A stretch of 64,000 nt of DNA, taken from Halieaceae bacterium UBA5044 (GTDB taxonomy: Bacteria; Pseudomonadota; Gammaproteobacteria; Pseudomonadales; Halieaceae). Of this stretch, positions 16,236 through 24,418 are shown piece by piece. A program made the position numbers and the translations under genes. The notes under the pieces are model-generated. The model was not told where the DNA came from and did not search any database. It saw only the letters and a list, made by a program, of their open reading frames with translations. The stretch covers positions 192,977-256,976 of the forward strand of contig DIBU01000006.1 in assembly GCA_002416125.1 (NCBI GenBank). Direction: 5' to 3'. Position 1 is the first letter of the stretch, and every line of letters starts with the position of its first letter.

Positions 16236-17375
16236 TCAGCCGTCAAAACTCTCACTGGTGTTCAGGCTGGCAGAAAACGGCACCGGCGTGAAACGCCTGG
16301 GTGTGTCCTGCTCCCCCGGTCTGTCCTCCGGCGCCTCGCACCTGCGCCCTGCCGAGGGCACTGCGTAGGCACGACGCGGAAGCGGCTCATCGCGACGCGC
16401 AACGCTGAATCCCGGGGTATCCAGCGGGTGCGCCAGGGGTTCTGTCATCTCTGGCTGGGGCGGCACCGGCGCGCCGCCCAGCACCGCGGGCGGCACGGGC
16501 CTGCGCCGCCGATCGCCAGCGCGGGCCGCGCGACCTTGAGGTCGTTTCACCGAAACACCGCCACTGCCGATGAACTCCAGGCCCTGCAGCGCCGCATCAC
16601 TGCCTTCTGCCAGCAGCGCGCGGGGCGCGGCCGGCGCGCTGGCCACCTCGCCCTGCCGTTCCTGCACCTGCCAGTGGGTGTCACCCTGCAGGGCCCGCTG
16701 GCGCAGCACTGCGTTGGCGCAATCCCTCCAGCGGCCAAAATGGACGGACAGCGCCGGATCCGGCATACGGTGCTTGCGAAACTCGCGCTGCGCGGCCATG
16801 AAGTGCTGCTTGACCGCGCGATAGTGGTAGATATGGTCTTCGGTGTTCAAATGCAGCGCCTGCCCGCCCGCACGAAATATCACCATCTTCGGCGGCAGAA
16901 CCCCCTGCAGGCTGTGCAGAAGGTCTGCAATGAAGCAGAGCCTGAAGGCATCGTGCTGACTGGTTTTACCCTGCGTGTCACACGGTATGTAGAGGTGGTT
17001 GCCCAGCTCTGAATAACCGCGAGTGCGCATTAAAAGCTGGCTGGACGCGGCCAATGGCCCTACGGCGAGCTGGCCGTTGACAATAAACTCCGCGCCGCTG
17101 CGCATGGCTGCGAGGGTGTCACTGCGTCGCAGGGCCTCCGGCGCCTCCCAGTCCACCAAGGTCACCTGCCGGCCGTTTCTGGCAAGCACAGCGGCGACCG
17201 CGTCCTGACGGCTGGCGCTGTCACCGGGCTCGGCACTGCCCGGGTCCGGTGCAACACCGTGCGCCGGATTCTCGATCGTCAGGCGCTCCATCCAGCTGGC
17301 GAAGGGTGACTCCTTGAACAGAACCATATCTTCGGAAGTGAAGGTCAGTGTTCTGTCAACGCTGTAGAGGTACAT
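16236..17375 (-). CDS. Degenerate TM0106/RecB-nuclease-like protein with disordered tail
   Basis: A 379-residue protein. The N-terminus (LTFTSEDMVLFKESPFASWMERLTIENP) and residues 85-185 resemble the TM0106-type RecB-like nucleases (PD-(D/E)XK, Cas4-like). The expected catalytic residues look altered: the Asp of the usual DFL strand is Gln113 (SQLL), and DxK is replaced by Asp133-Thr-Gln135. After about residue 245 the chain is Pro/Arg/Ala-rich and probably disordered. I infer an inactive or repurposed nuclease fold, not a working nuclease. It is convergent with the thioesterase gene (12-base gap). Family placement is from memory and moderate. Confidence 0.5.
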   Translation of the reverse strand: MYLYSVDRTLTFTSEDMVLFKESPFASWMERLTIENPAHGVAPDPGSAEPGDSASRQDAVAAVLARNGRQVTLVDWEAPEALRRSDTLAAMRSGAEFIVNGQLAVGPLAASSQLLMRTRGYSELGNHLYIPCDTQGKTSQHDAFRLCFIADLLHSLQGVLPPKMVIFRAGGQALHLNTEDHIYHYRAVKQHFMAAQREFRKHRMPDPALSVHFGRWRDCANAVLRQRALQGDTHWQVQERQGEVASAPAAPRALLAEGSDAALQGLEFIGSGGVSVKRPQGRAARAGDRRRRPVPPAVLGGAPVPPQPEMTEPLAHPLDTPGFSVARRDEPLPRRAYAVPSAGRRCEAPEDRPGEQDTPRRFTPVPFSASLNTSESFDG

Positions 17376-17475
17376 GGGTGAGGGGCATTCCCTTGTTTGT
17401 TGTCACCTGCCGGCGCGAGTAGCGGCACTGCCCCCGCTTTATAGCGAATCGCGGCGCGGGTGTCCACGCCGCTGC

Positions 17476-19185
17476 CTAGCCGCGCTTGTAGACCAGCGCA
17501 CCGCCTACCCAGGTCGCGTCCACCTTGAGCTCCCGCATAGCCATGGGGTCGCGCAGCGGACTGCCGTCCAGCAACACCAGATCCGCTAGTTTCCCCGGTT
17601 CCAGCGAGCCCCGATTATCCTCCTGGAAGATCTGCCAGGCGGCGTCGATGGTCACCGCACGCAGCGCGGTCATCACATCTACGCGCTGTTCCGGGCCCAG
17701 CACGTCACCGGCAAAGGTCTGCCGATGCACCAGGCTCCACGCCGCCTGCAGAGGCCGCATCGGGGTCACCGGGGTATCCATGTGGGAGCTGAAGCGCAGG
17801 CCCGCCGTCTGTGCCCAGGCAGCCGGGCTGATCTGTGCTGCACGCTCCGGGCCGATGAAGATGTCGCGGTGGCGGTCACCCCAGAAGAACGTATGGGCCG
17901 CGAAAAAGCTCGGCGTCACACCCAGCTCTGCCATGCGCTGGATCTGGTCCTCGCGGGCCATTTGCGCGTGAATCAGGATCAGCCGCGGATCTGCGACGGG
18001 ATGTTCTGCCTGTGCCGCGGCAAACGCGTCCAGGATGTCGTCGATCGAGGCATCGCCATTACCATGCACCGCAATTTGCTGCCCTGCGGCGTGCAGTGAC
18101 GCAATCTTCTCGAACAGGCGCTCCCTGGGCACCGCCGCATAGCCCCGGTAATCCGCATCGCCGTGGAACGGCGTGTGATAGGGGCGCGTAAGGTAGCCGG
18201 TAAAGCCCTGGATACTGCCGTCTGCGACGATCTTTACCGCACCCACGTCAATGCGCGGTGCAGCGAGGTCGGCGCTGTCGAAGGTACCCGCCGCGATCGC
18301 CTCACCGTAGTCATCCTCCATGGGAAAAATCACCAGCCGCAGGGGGATCAGGCCGAGGTGGCTGGCAAGCTTGAACCCGACCACCATCTGCGGCGCCGCA
18401 CCACCCGCCTGCGCGGTGGTGACGCCGTACTCGCCATACTCGCGCACTGCCGCGCTTACCATGCGCAGGAAATCCAGCGCGCCGAGATCAAGCATGCGCT
18501 CGGCCACAGGCAGTCTCGCTGTTTCCTCCAGCAGGCCGGTCAACTCGCCGCTGTCGGGGTCACGCGCAATCACGCCCCCCTCCGGGTCCGGCGTTTCCGG
18601 GCCGATGCCCACGGCTTCCAGCGCAAGGCTATTGGCGACCACCATGTGCCCGGAAATGTGCAGGAGCGCGACCGGGCGCCCGGGCGCGACCGCGTCCAGT
18701 TCCTCGCGGGTGGGGTGCCGGCGCTCTGCCAGCAGGGTGTCGTCGTAACCGAATCCGGTGACCCACTCGCCTTCCGGCACCACGGCGGCCCTGGCGCGCA
18801 GCGCGTCCAGCAGCCCCGCCATATCCTTGATCTCACCAATCGGCGGACTGTTCAGGTCGACGGCGACCGTGTTCATTGCGGAGCCGGGGAAGTGCCCGTG
18901 CGCATCAATAAAGCCCGGCATCAGGGTCCGGCCCGCGAGGTCGATCACCTCGGTGCGGTCGTCCACCAAGGCCATGATGTCCTCGTTGCTGCCCAGTGCC
19001 TCGATGTGCTCGCCACGCACCGACAGTGCCTGCACGACCCGGTTGTTGGCATCCATCGTGAGGACGTCGCCATTGACGAACACCTGGTGCTCGGGCGGAG
19101 CCGGCAAGCGGGTCGCGATCGAAAACAGCGTGAACATGCCCAGGGCGAACGTGAGCCCCAGCAGCACCCAGGTTTTCCAGCTCAT
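17476..19185 (-). CDS. Membrane-anchored metal-dependent amidohydrolase (YtcJ-like, amidohydrolase 3)
   Basis: A 569-residue protein with an N-terminal membrane anchor (residues 5-27, no lipobox), so the enzyme faces the periplasm. The amidohydrolase-3 features are VFVNGDVLTMD, the metal ligands His96 and His98 in GFIDAHGHFPG, GAVKIVADGSIQGFTG (the Lys region), IAVHGNGD, LIHAQM and the C-terminal GSLEPGKLADLVLLDGSP. YtcJ-type enzymes hydrolyse amides of varied substrates. It lies 31 bases downstream of an acyl-CoA dehydrogenase gene on the same strand, so it is probably in the same operon. Confidence 0.87.
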   Translation of the reverse strand: MSWKTWVLLGLTFALGMFTLFSIATRLPAPPEHQVFVNGDVLTMDANNRVVQALSVRGEHIEALGSNEDIMALVDDRTEVIDLAGRTLMPGFIDAHGHFPGSAMNTVAVDLNSPPIGEIKDMAGLLDALRARAAVVPEGEWVTGFGYDDTLLAERRHPTREELDAVAPGRPVALLHISGHMVVANSLALEAVGIGPETPDPEGGVIARDPDSGELTGLLEETARLPVAERMLDLGALDFLRMVSAAVREYGEYGVTTAQAGGAAPQMVVGFKLASHLGLIPLRLVIFPMEDDYGEAIAAGTFDSADLAAPRIDVGAVKIVADGSIQGFTGYLTRPYHTPFHGDADYRGYAAVPRERLFEKIASLHAAGQQIAVHGNGDASIDDILDAFAAAQAEHPVADPRLILIHAQMAREDQIQRMAELGVTPSFFAAHTFFWGDRHRDIFIGPERAAQISPAAWAQTAGLRFSSHMDTPVTPMRPLQAAWSLVHRQTFAGDVLGPEQRVDVMTALRAVTIDAAWQIFQEDNRGSLEPGKLADLVLLDGSPLRDPMAMRELKVDATWVGGALVYKRG

Positions 19186-19216
19186 AGTGAGGTCTCCGAA
19201 TAACGATGCCGGGGTT

Positions 19217-20344
19217 TCATGCCGCAGTGCCTATGACGATATCCGCCAAACGGGCCCGGTGCCACACGCCGTCACCCCACAACATCTGGGAGTGCTTCTG
19301 GCGCTTGAAATACAGGTGTACATAGCACTCCCAGGTAAAACCGATGCCGCCGTGGCTCTGTACCGAGCGGCTACTGGCGTAGGCCGCCATGTCACTGGCC
19401 GACGCCTTGGCCATGTGTGCGTACTGCGCCGCTTTCTCCGGCTCGCTGTCGCAGGCACAGGCGGCGTTGTAAACCAGGGACTTCGCCTCGTCGATCTGCA
19501 CCATCACCTCTACCAATGGGTGCTTGATGGCCTGGAAGAAACCCAGCGGCCGGTCGAACTGCTTGCGCGTGCTGACGTATTCCACCGTGGTCTGCAACTG
19601 CCACTCGCCGGCACCGACCATATCGGCAGCCACCAGGGTCCAGATCGCCGGCATGGCCTGGTGCAGGGCCGACAGCGCGTTACCACTGACCTCGATGCCC
19701 GATGCGCCATCGAACACGATATGCGCCTGATCCCGGGTGAGATCGACAATGCCGTCGGCCTCGGCAGTGACGCCTGCCGCATGGGCGTCCACCCAGAAAA
19801 GGCCGTACCCCGCGCCGGTGCTGGCACAGACCAGCAATCGCTCACACTTGCCCGCATCCTGCACGAACCAGGCAGTGCCGTAGAGCCCGCCATCGCGGTA
19901 TTCGACCTCGGTCGCGGCGGGGTCCCAGGCGCCGTGCCTGTCCGTCAGGGCAAGGGTCGCGGCTTTGCCGGCGGCAATATCTGCCAGTCCCACGGCCCCC
20001 GCCTCGCCACAGGCCACCAGCACGTAGGTCGCATTCAGGGTACCCAACAGCGGACAGGGGAAGGCCGCACGACCCACCTCTTCAACCAGCCCGGCGACCG
20101 CGGCCACCGGCATGCCGACACCCCCCGCTTCCTCCGGCACGGCGAGCACGGTCCAGCCGAGTTCCACCAACTGCGCCCAGAGCGCCTCATCCCACTGGCA
20201 GCTTGGCGCCCGCCCGGGAGTGGGGTCTGCGGCGACCAGCGCATGCAGCCTGTCGGTGGGGAAATGCTCACGGAAAAACTTGCGCGCAGAGTCCTTGAGC
20301 AGCGCAGCCTCTTCACCGAAGCCGTAGTTGTTGGGTTGTGTCAT
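19217..20344 (-). CDS. Acyl-CoA dehydrogenase, smaller subunit type
   Basis: A 375-residue flavoprotein of the acyl-CoA dehydrogenase family. It has the helical N-terminus (EEAALLKDSARKFFREHF...LWAQLVELGWTVLAVPEEAGGVG), a divergent middle domain lacking the usual FAD-stacking WITN-type motif, and the C-terminal RKQFDRPLGFFQAIKH and SHGGIGFTWECYVHLYFKR. Such divergent subunits pair with a second dehydrogenase in heterotetramers of sterol side-chain degradation (FadE/ChsE style). Its partner is probably the gene 24 bases upstream. An AAGGAGA ribosome binding site precedes the ATG. Confidence 0.85.
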   Translation of the reverse strand: MTQPNNYGFGEEAALLKDSARKFFREHFPTDRLHALVAADPTPGRAPSCQWDEALWAQLVELGWTVLAVPEEAGGVGMPVAAVAGLVEEVGRAAFPCPLLGTLNATYVLVACGEAGAVGLADIAAGKAATLALTDRHGAWDPAATEVEYRDGGLYGTAWFVQDAGKCERLLVCASTGAGYGLFWVDAHAAGVTAEADGIVDLTRDQAHIVFDGASGIEVSGNALSALHQAMPAIWTLVAADMVGAGEWQLQTTVEYVSTRKQFDRPLGFFQAIKHPLVEVMVQIDEAKSLVYNAACACDSEPEKAAQYAHMAKASASDMAAYASSRSVQSHGGIGFTWECYVHLYFKRQKHSQMLWGDGVWHRARLADIVIGTAA

Positions 20345-20368
20345 CGGTATTCTCCTTACGGCTTCAAC

Positions 20369-21607
20369 TTACTTCGATTTGGGCAGGCCGAGCACACGCT
20401 CGCCGAGGATGTTGCGCTGTACCTCGCTGGTGCCTGCCGCGATGGTCATGCCGTAGGAATTCATGTAGGACAGCGGCCATTGCCCCCCTGCGGGCGCATT
20501 GCTGTCTCCCATATACAGCGATGACGCCATGCCCTCCACCTCGACCGCCAGGGAAGCGATCGACTGGGCAATCTCACTGGCAAGGAGCTTGTTCTGCAGC
20601 GGCAGACGCATGGGATGGTCCAGCAGCGCCTGCACGCGCGAGCGCCGCTGGTTCTGCTTCAGCCCCTCTTCACGAATAAGCTGACGCATCAACTTGTCGC
20701 GCAGCAGTGGGTCGTCGGCTGCTGCGCCGGCACCCCGGCGTGTCTGCCGCGCGAGCTCGATAACGGCGGACGTCGTGATGTTGTGGCTGGAGCGGTTCTT
20801 CATGCCACCGGAGCGCGGGGTCTGCAACTCGCCGGCGCCGCGTTCGTGCAGCAGCGTGGTCATCGCCACCTGCCACCCCTTGCCCAACTCATCCAGGCGA
20901 TAGCGGTCGTCAACCTCGAGATTGTCGAAAATCACTTCATTGAAGCCGGTTTCACCGGTGATCTTGATCAGCGGCCGCACAGTCACGCCGTTACCCAGTG
21001 CGGCACGGATGGGCACCACGAAGTACGAGAGTCCATCGTACTTGTGTGACTTGTCGGTGCGCAGGAGGATGATCATCCACTCGGCAAAGTGCGCAAGGGA
21101 GGTCCACACCTTGTGGCCATTAATCACCCACCGGTCGCCGCGCTTTTCCGCAAAGGTCTGCACACTGGCCAGGTCGGAACCCGCACCGGGCTCACTGAAC
21201 CCCTGGCACCAGATATCCTCACCGGAGAAAAGCCGGGGCAGAAGCTCTGCCTTGACCGCTTCCTGCGCATGGTAAAAGACCGTCGGCGCCGCCATGCCGA
21301 GACCAATCACATTGGGAAAGAACGGCGTGCGGGCGGCCAGCATTTCTTCATTGGCCACGCGCTGGCAGTCCTTGCGCCCGCCGCCCCCGACTGCTTCCGG
21401 GTAGTCGCAGCCGACCAGGCCCGCGTCATAGGCGGCCTTCTGCCAGGCCTGCAGGTAGTCCAGCTGCTCTGTGGTCATGATCTCAAGCGGGGTTTGCGGC
21501 AAGCGCACCGGCGGCTCACCGGGCTTGTTGGCAGCCAGCCAGTCGCGGCAATAGGCGCGGAATTCGGCCTGGGCAGGGGTATCTTTACGGGCAGAAGCGT
21601 CGGACAT
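20369..21607 (-). CDS. Acyl-CoA dehydrogenase, larger subunit type
   Basis: A 412-residue acyl-CoA dehydrogenase with a better-conserved flavin domain: CQGFSEPGAGSDLASVQT, WVINGHKVWTSLAHFAEW, then HERGAGEL and the C-terminal TSEVQRNILGERVLGLPK. In the region of the YEGTSQ motif of medium-chain enzymes, the sequence reads MTIAAGTSEVQ, so the Glu used as base there is Ala here. The base may come from another position or from the partner subunit. It is first of a three-gene minus-strand unit with the second dehydrogenase and the amidohydrolase. Substrate inferred to be a bulky acyl-CoA. Confidence 0.88.
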   Translation of the reverse strand: MSDASARKDTPAQAEFRAYCRDWLAANKPGEPPVRLPQTPLEIMTTEQLDYLQAWQKAAYDAGLVGCDYPEAVGGGGRKDCQRVANEEMLAARTPFFPNVIGLGMAAPTVFYHAQEAVKAELLPRLFSGEDIWCQGFSEPGAGSDLASVQTFAEKRGDRWVINGHKVWTSLAHFAEWMIILLRTDKSHKYDGLSYFVVPIRAALGNGVTVRPLIKITGETGFNEVIFDNLEVDDRYRLDELGKGWQVAMTTLLHERGAGELQTPRSGGMKNRSSHNITTSAVIELARQTRRGAGAAADDPLLRDKLMRQLIREEGLKQNQRRSRVQALLDHPMRLPLQNKLLASEIAQSIASLAVEVEGMASSLYMGDSNAPAGGQWPLSYMNSYGMTIAAGTSEVQRNILGERVLGLPKSK

Positions 21608-21727
21608 GCTCTTTTCCTGTCAGTTTGATGCGTATGCAAAAAGCGCCAAAGTGTGGGCGATTTGCCCGCGGGAGGCAAGTTGCACCGGGCGCTGCGCGCC
21701 TTACCCGCGGTTGTCCCGCGCCCGCGC

Positions 21728-21949
21728 TCAGTAATGAGGCGGCGCCTCGCGACCCTCCGGGCGTGCGTCATCCAGGGCCGCAGCCTGCTCATCCTGCCGC
21801 TCCTTGAGCAGCTGCAGCTGCCGACGCAGCACCAGCAGATCCTGTTGCTGGCCGGTAAGGGCCGCCTGCAGCGCCTGCAGCGCATCCTCTTGGAAGGCGA
21901 CCTGGCTCTGCAGGTCTTCGACCATCTGCAGCAATTCCTTTTTCTTCAC
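21728..21949 (-). CDS. slyX: SlyX family protein
   Basis: A 73-residue coiled-coil protein of the SlyX family. The heptad-rich core is MVEDLQSQVAFQEDALQALQ continuing through GQQQDLLVLRRQLQLLKER, and the tail ends in the family's APPHY. Function unknown. The GTG at 21949 was chosen over the ATG at 21976 because a perfect AAGGAGG lies six bases upstream of the GTG and the product aligns with SlyX proteins. It is transcribed divergently from yciH. Confidence 0.87.
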   Translation of the reverse strand: MKKKELLQMVEDLQSQVAFQEDALQALQAALTGQQQDLLVLRRQLQLLKERQDEQAAALDDARPEGREAPPHY

Positions 21950-22029
21950 GGGGTGCCTCCTTGTGGCGCCATTCAATTGCAGCGCCGAGGCTAATATACT
22001 GCCGGGGACCGCTCAACAAGGAAATCCCC

Positions 22030-22395
22030 GTGCCGCGACGCGACGCCCAGAACTCCCGCCTTGTCTACTCCACCGACGGGGGCCGGCTGTGCCCACAGTG
22101 CCAGCGCCCGGAAGCCAGCTGTGTGTGCGGCAGGGACCGCCCCGCCACAGTGGGTGACGGCATCGTGCGCCTGCACCGGGAAACGAAGGGCCGCGGGGGC
22201 AAGGCCGTCACACTGATTCGCGGACTACCGCTCACCGGCGAAGCGCTCAAATCCCTTGCCAAGGCCCTGAAGCAGAAGTGCGGGGTGGGTGGATCGGTCA
22301 AGGACGACGTGGTGGAAATCCAGGGTGACCAACGTCAGCTGCTGAAAACCGAGTTGGAGCGACGCGGCTTTACGGTAAAGATCGCAGGCGGTTGA
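22030..22395 (+). CDS. yciH: SUI1/eIF1 family translation factor YciH
   Basis: A 121-residue protein with an N-terminal cysteine cluster (CPQCQRPEASCVC) and a C-terminal SUI1 domain (RLHRETKGRGGKAVTLIRGLPL...CGVGGSVKDDVVEIQGDQ). It is related to eIF1 and thought to affect start-codon fidelity. The GTG at 22030 has AAGGAAA eight bases upstream and yields a product that starts where YciH proteins start. An AT-rich palindrome directly follows the stop codon. Confidence 0.9.
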   Translation: MPRRDAQNSRLVYSTDGGRLCPQCQRPEASCVCGRDRPATVGDGIVRLHRETKGRGGKAVTLIRGLPLTGEALKSLAKALKQKCGVGGSVKDDVVEIQGDQRQLLKTELERRGFTVKIAGG

Positions 22396-22414
22396 TTCGA
22401 TACTTTTATCGAAT
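22395..22414 (+). terminator. AT-rich hairpin after yciH, possible weak terminator
   Basis: The perfect inverted repeat ATTCGATA-CTTT-TATCGAAT begins on the last base of the yciH stop and is followed by TTTAACC. The stem is 8 bp and AT-rich and the T-run is short, so termination would be weak. An operator role is the alternative. Confidence 0.35.
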
Positions 22415-22705
22415 TTTAACCATTTATTTGCCACATTTAGCAGACTTTAGACGACGTTATTCACTGGGCCTGAGGCATAGAAAAAGCCAGTTACACAGCC
22501 TTCCGCATCCATTTAGTAAATAATTACTCGCAACCCGTTATTTTTGTTGGATTTATCCTATTCCTGTGCTAAATAAGACCTCAGGCGCATCCGGGTGTTC
22601 GAGCCGCACTACCGGGCAGGGTACTCACAATAACAGCGCCGATAGAGGATTGAGACACGATACGGCGGTAGAGCATTCAATCGGCTTCCCGAGAGGATAC
22701 GGCCC
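22415..22705. other. AT-rich intergenic stretch, no gene seen
   Basis: About 290 bases without a coding frame I can support. Composition is clearly more AT-rich than the neighbourhood (for example TAGTAAATAATTACTCG and CGTTATTTTTGTTGGATTTATCC). It probably holds the promoter of the orphan gene at 22706. A GAGAGGA ribosome binding site lies just before that start. No tRNA, repeat array or insertion-sequence ends were seen. Confidence 0.6.
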
Positions 22706-23098
22706 ATGTACGTCACGGCAGAACACCTGAGAGACCAGGTCATCCGGCCCACACTGAAATACCTCGGCGTGTGGACACCGGCCTGTGAAGACTTCCTGCT
22801 TCAGGCCGCCATCGCGGCACCGGAACTGGGCCTGTTCTCGCAGCGCAGCAACGGGCTCGGCCTCTACCACATTACCGCAGCGCAGCACCGCGATATCTGG
22901 GATCGCTACCTGGCCTATCGCCCGGAAATGGCGAGCCGCATCCGGGGGCTTGCCAGCCAGCGCGCCTTCCTGAGCGATCCGGACGGCGAATTGCAGACCA
23001 ACCTCGGCTACTGCACCGCCATAGCCTGGCTGCTGTACCAGCGTTCCCGGGCCAGTGCCGAGGAACCACAGCACACCGCGGCAGCCGCTAGCGCCTGA
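22706..23098 (+). CDS. Hypothetical protein of a phage-associated, lysozyme-like family
   Basis: A 130-residue soluble protein. The pattern RDQVIRPTLKYLGVWTPACEDFLLQAAIAAPELGLF, then GLGLYHITAAQHRDIWDRYLAYRPEMASRIRGLASQ, resembles small proteins commonly seen in phages and prophages, in which GLYQIEP-like text recalls the lysozyme fold. No phage structural genes surround it here. Its role is unknown; a muramidase-like or host-adopted function is only a guess. Its 3' end overlaps by 11 bases the convergent glycosyltransferase gene. Confidence 0.55.
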   Translation: MYVTAEHLRDQVIRPTLKYLGVWTPACEDFLLQAAIAAPELGLFSQRSNGLGLYHITAAQHRDIWDRYLAYRPEMASRIRGLASQRAFLSDPDGELQTNLGYCTAIAWLLYQRSRASAEEPQHTAAAASA

Positions 23099-23720
23099 CC
23101 GCAGGGTCGACCGTCGCCTGCAGCCCTTCCCAGGCCGGCAAATCCTCCGGGCGGTCTATGTCCTGCAGGGCCGTAAGCAGTTGTACACTGTAGCCCGCCG
23201 CCTGCGCTCCGTTGAGGGTCTCCTCCAGCACGGTTTCCGAGCCCCACCGCACGTTCGTGAAGACCCCGTCAGATACCGGGCGGCGCACACCGATCAAGAC
23301 AAACCCGCCGTCCAGTGCCGGCCCTAACACAAGGTCGACGTGTTGCAGTGCGCGCGTCGCAGCGCGCAGGTAGCCGGCGTCGATCTCCGGGCAATCGCTG
23401 CCCACCAGTAACACCGCTGCGGCTCGTCGCAGCCCGCTTGCCAGCGCGTACTGCATGCGATCACCCAGGTCGTCACCCTGCTGCAGGCAAACCCGGCTCA
23501 CCCCCTCACCCAGGCAGCGCCGAAACAGCGGATGCTCGACACCGCCCGCCGCCCACAGCTCCACCGTCCCGAGACCCGCCTGCAACAGCCTGCGACTGGT
23601 CCACAACACAAGGGCCTCGTGCAGGGCGCACGCCTGTTCCGCACTCAGCACCGGTTGCATGCGGGTTTTCACCCGGCCGGGGACCGGAACCCGGGCAAAC
23701 TGCTGCAGCAAGACACTCAC
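23088..23720 (-). CDS. TIGR04282-type glycosyltransferase (selenodomain-associated transferase 1, DUF2064)
   Basis: A 210-residue nucleotidyl/glycosyl transferase-like protein. It has LLQQFARVPVPGRVKTRMQPVLS at the N-terminus, the nucleotide-binding GDDLGDRMQYALASGL, LLVGSDCPEID and the metal-site DGGFVLIGVRRP. These are hallmarks of the family named for its frequent neighbours, radical SAM/selenodomain proteins. The GTG at 23720 overlaps the stop of the upstream glycosyltransferase as GTGA. A longer frame reaching 23795 would duplicate that gene's sequence. Substrate unknown. Confidence 0.82.
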   Translation of the reverse strand: MSVLLQQFARVPVPGRVKTRMQPVLSAEQACALHEALVLWTSRRLLQAGLGTVELWAAGGVEHPLFRRCLGEGVSRVCLQQGDDLGDRMQYALASGLRRAAAVLLVGSDCPEIDAGYLRAATRALQHVDLVLGPALDGGFVLIGVRRPVSDGVFTNVRWGSETVLEETLNGAQAAGYSVQLLTALQDIDRPEDLPAWEGLQATVDPAVRR

Positions 23721-24409
23721 CGCGGCGCCCCGTAGTACTGCCGCCACAAACGCTCGGGGCTCACCCCGAGTGCGAAGGCCAGCCGCAGCCGCCACATCTG
23801 CAGAACGGTGCGGGCCACGCCGCGCTGCTCCCAGCGCCGACTCGCCGTTTGTACCCGCAGGCCGGGAGGCACCAGAGGCCTGTGCTGCCGGCGCAAACGC
23901 GCACTCAGCTCGACGTCTTCCATCAGGGGGATTGCGGCGTAGCCTCCTGCCGCCTCGAACACATCGCGACGCACGAACAGCAACTGGTCACCCGTGCCAA
24001 TGCCGCTTGCCCGGGAGCGCCAGCTGATCGCCCGCTCGATCACCCTGAACACGGCGCGTCTGCCATCCAGGCACACGGCAAAGAAACCCCAGGCCGGGCG
24101 CGCAGAGAGCGCCGTCGACAGCGCATCGCCGGCAAACAGGGGGTAAGTGTCGGCGTGCAGGAACAACAGATACTCTCCCCGCGCGGTCTGCGCCCCCAGG
24201 TTCATCTGTGCCGCCCTGCCGGCTGCGGTCATCAGTAACGCGGTTGCACCGGGCAAGGCCTGCGCCACACTGTCATCGACACTGCCGCCGTCGACCACAA
24301 TACGCTCCGCCCGGGGAAAGGCCGCGCTCAATGCCTCGAGCAGGCCCTTGATACGCGGCCCCTCGTTGAGCACCGGGATCACAAAACTGAACTGTGGCGC
24401 GGCCGTCAC
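23717..24409 (-). CDS. TIGR04283-type family 2 glycosyltransferase (selenodomain-associated transferase 2)
   Basis: A 230-residue GT2-fold protein. It has FSFVIPVLNEGPRIKGLLEAL, IVVDGGSVDDS (nucleotide site), the aligned AAGRAAQMNLGAQTARGEYLLFLHADT (DxD-like HAD) and GIGTGDQLLFVRRDVFEAAGGY, then PLMEDVELSARLRR. These match the transferase 2 family that pairs with the transferase 1 family. The two genes overlap as GTGA and must be co-translated. It begins 9 bases after slt. No radical-SAM partner is in the window. Confidence 0.85.
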   Translation of the reverse strand: MTAAPQFSFVIPVLNEGPRIKGLLEALSAAFPRAERIVVDGGSVDDSVAQALPGATALLMTAAGRAAQMNLGAQTARGEYLLFLHADTYPLFAGDALSTALSARPAWGFFAVCLDGRRAVFRVIERAISWRSRASGIGTGDQLLFVRRDVFEAAGGYAAIPLMEDVELSARLRRQHRPLVPPGLRVQTASRRWEQRGVARTVLQMWRLRLAFALGVSPERLWRQYYGAPR

Positions 24410-24418
24410 TGCCAGCGC

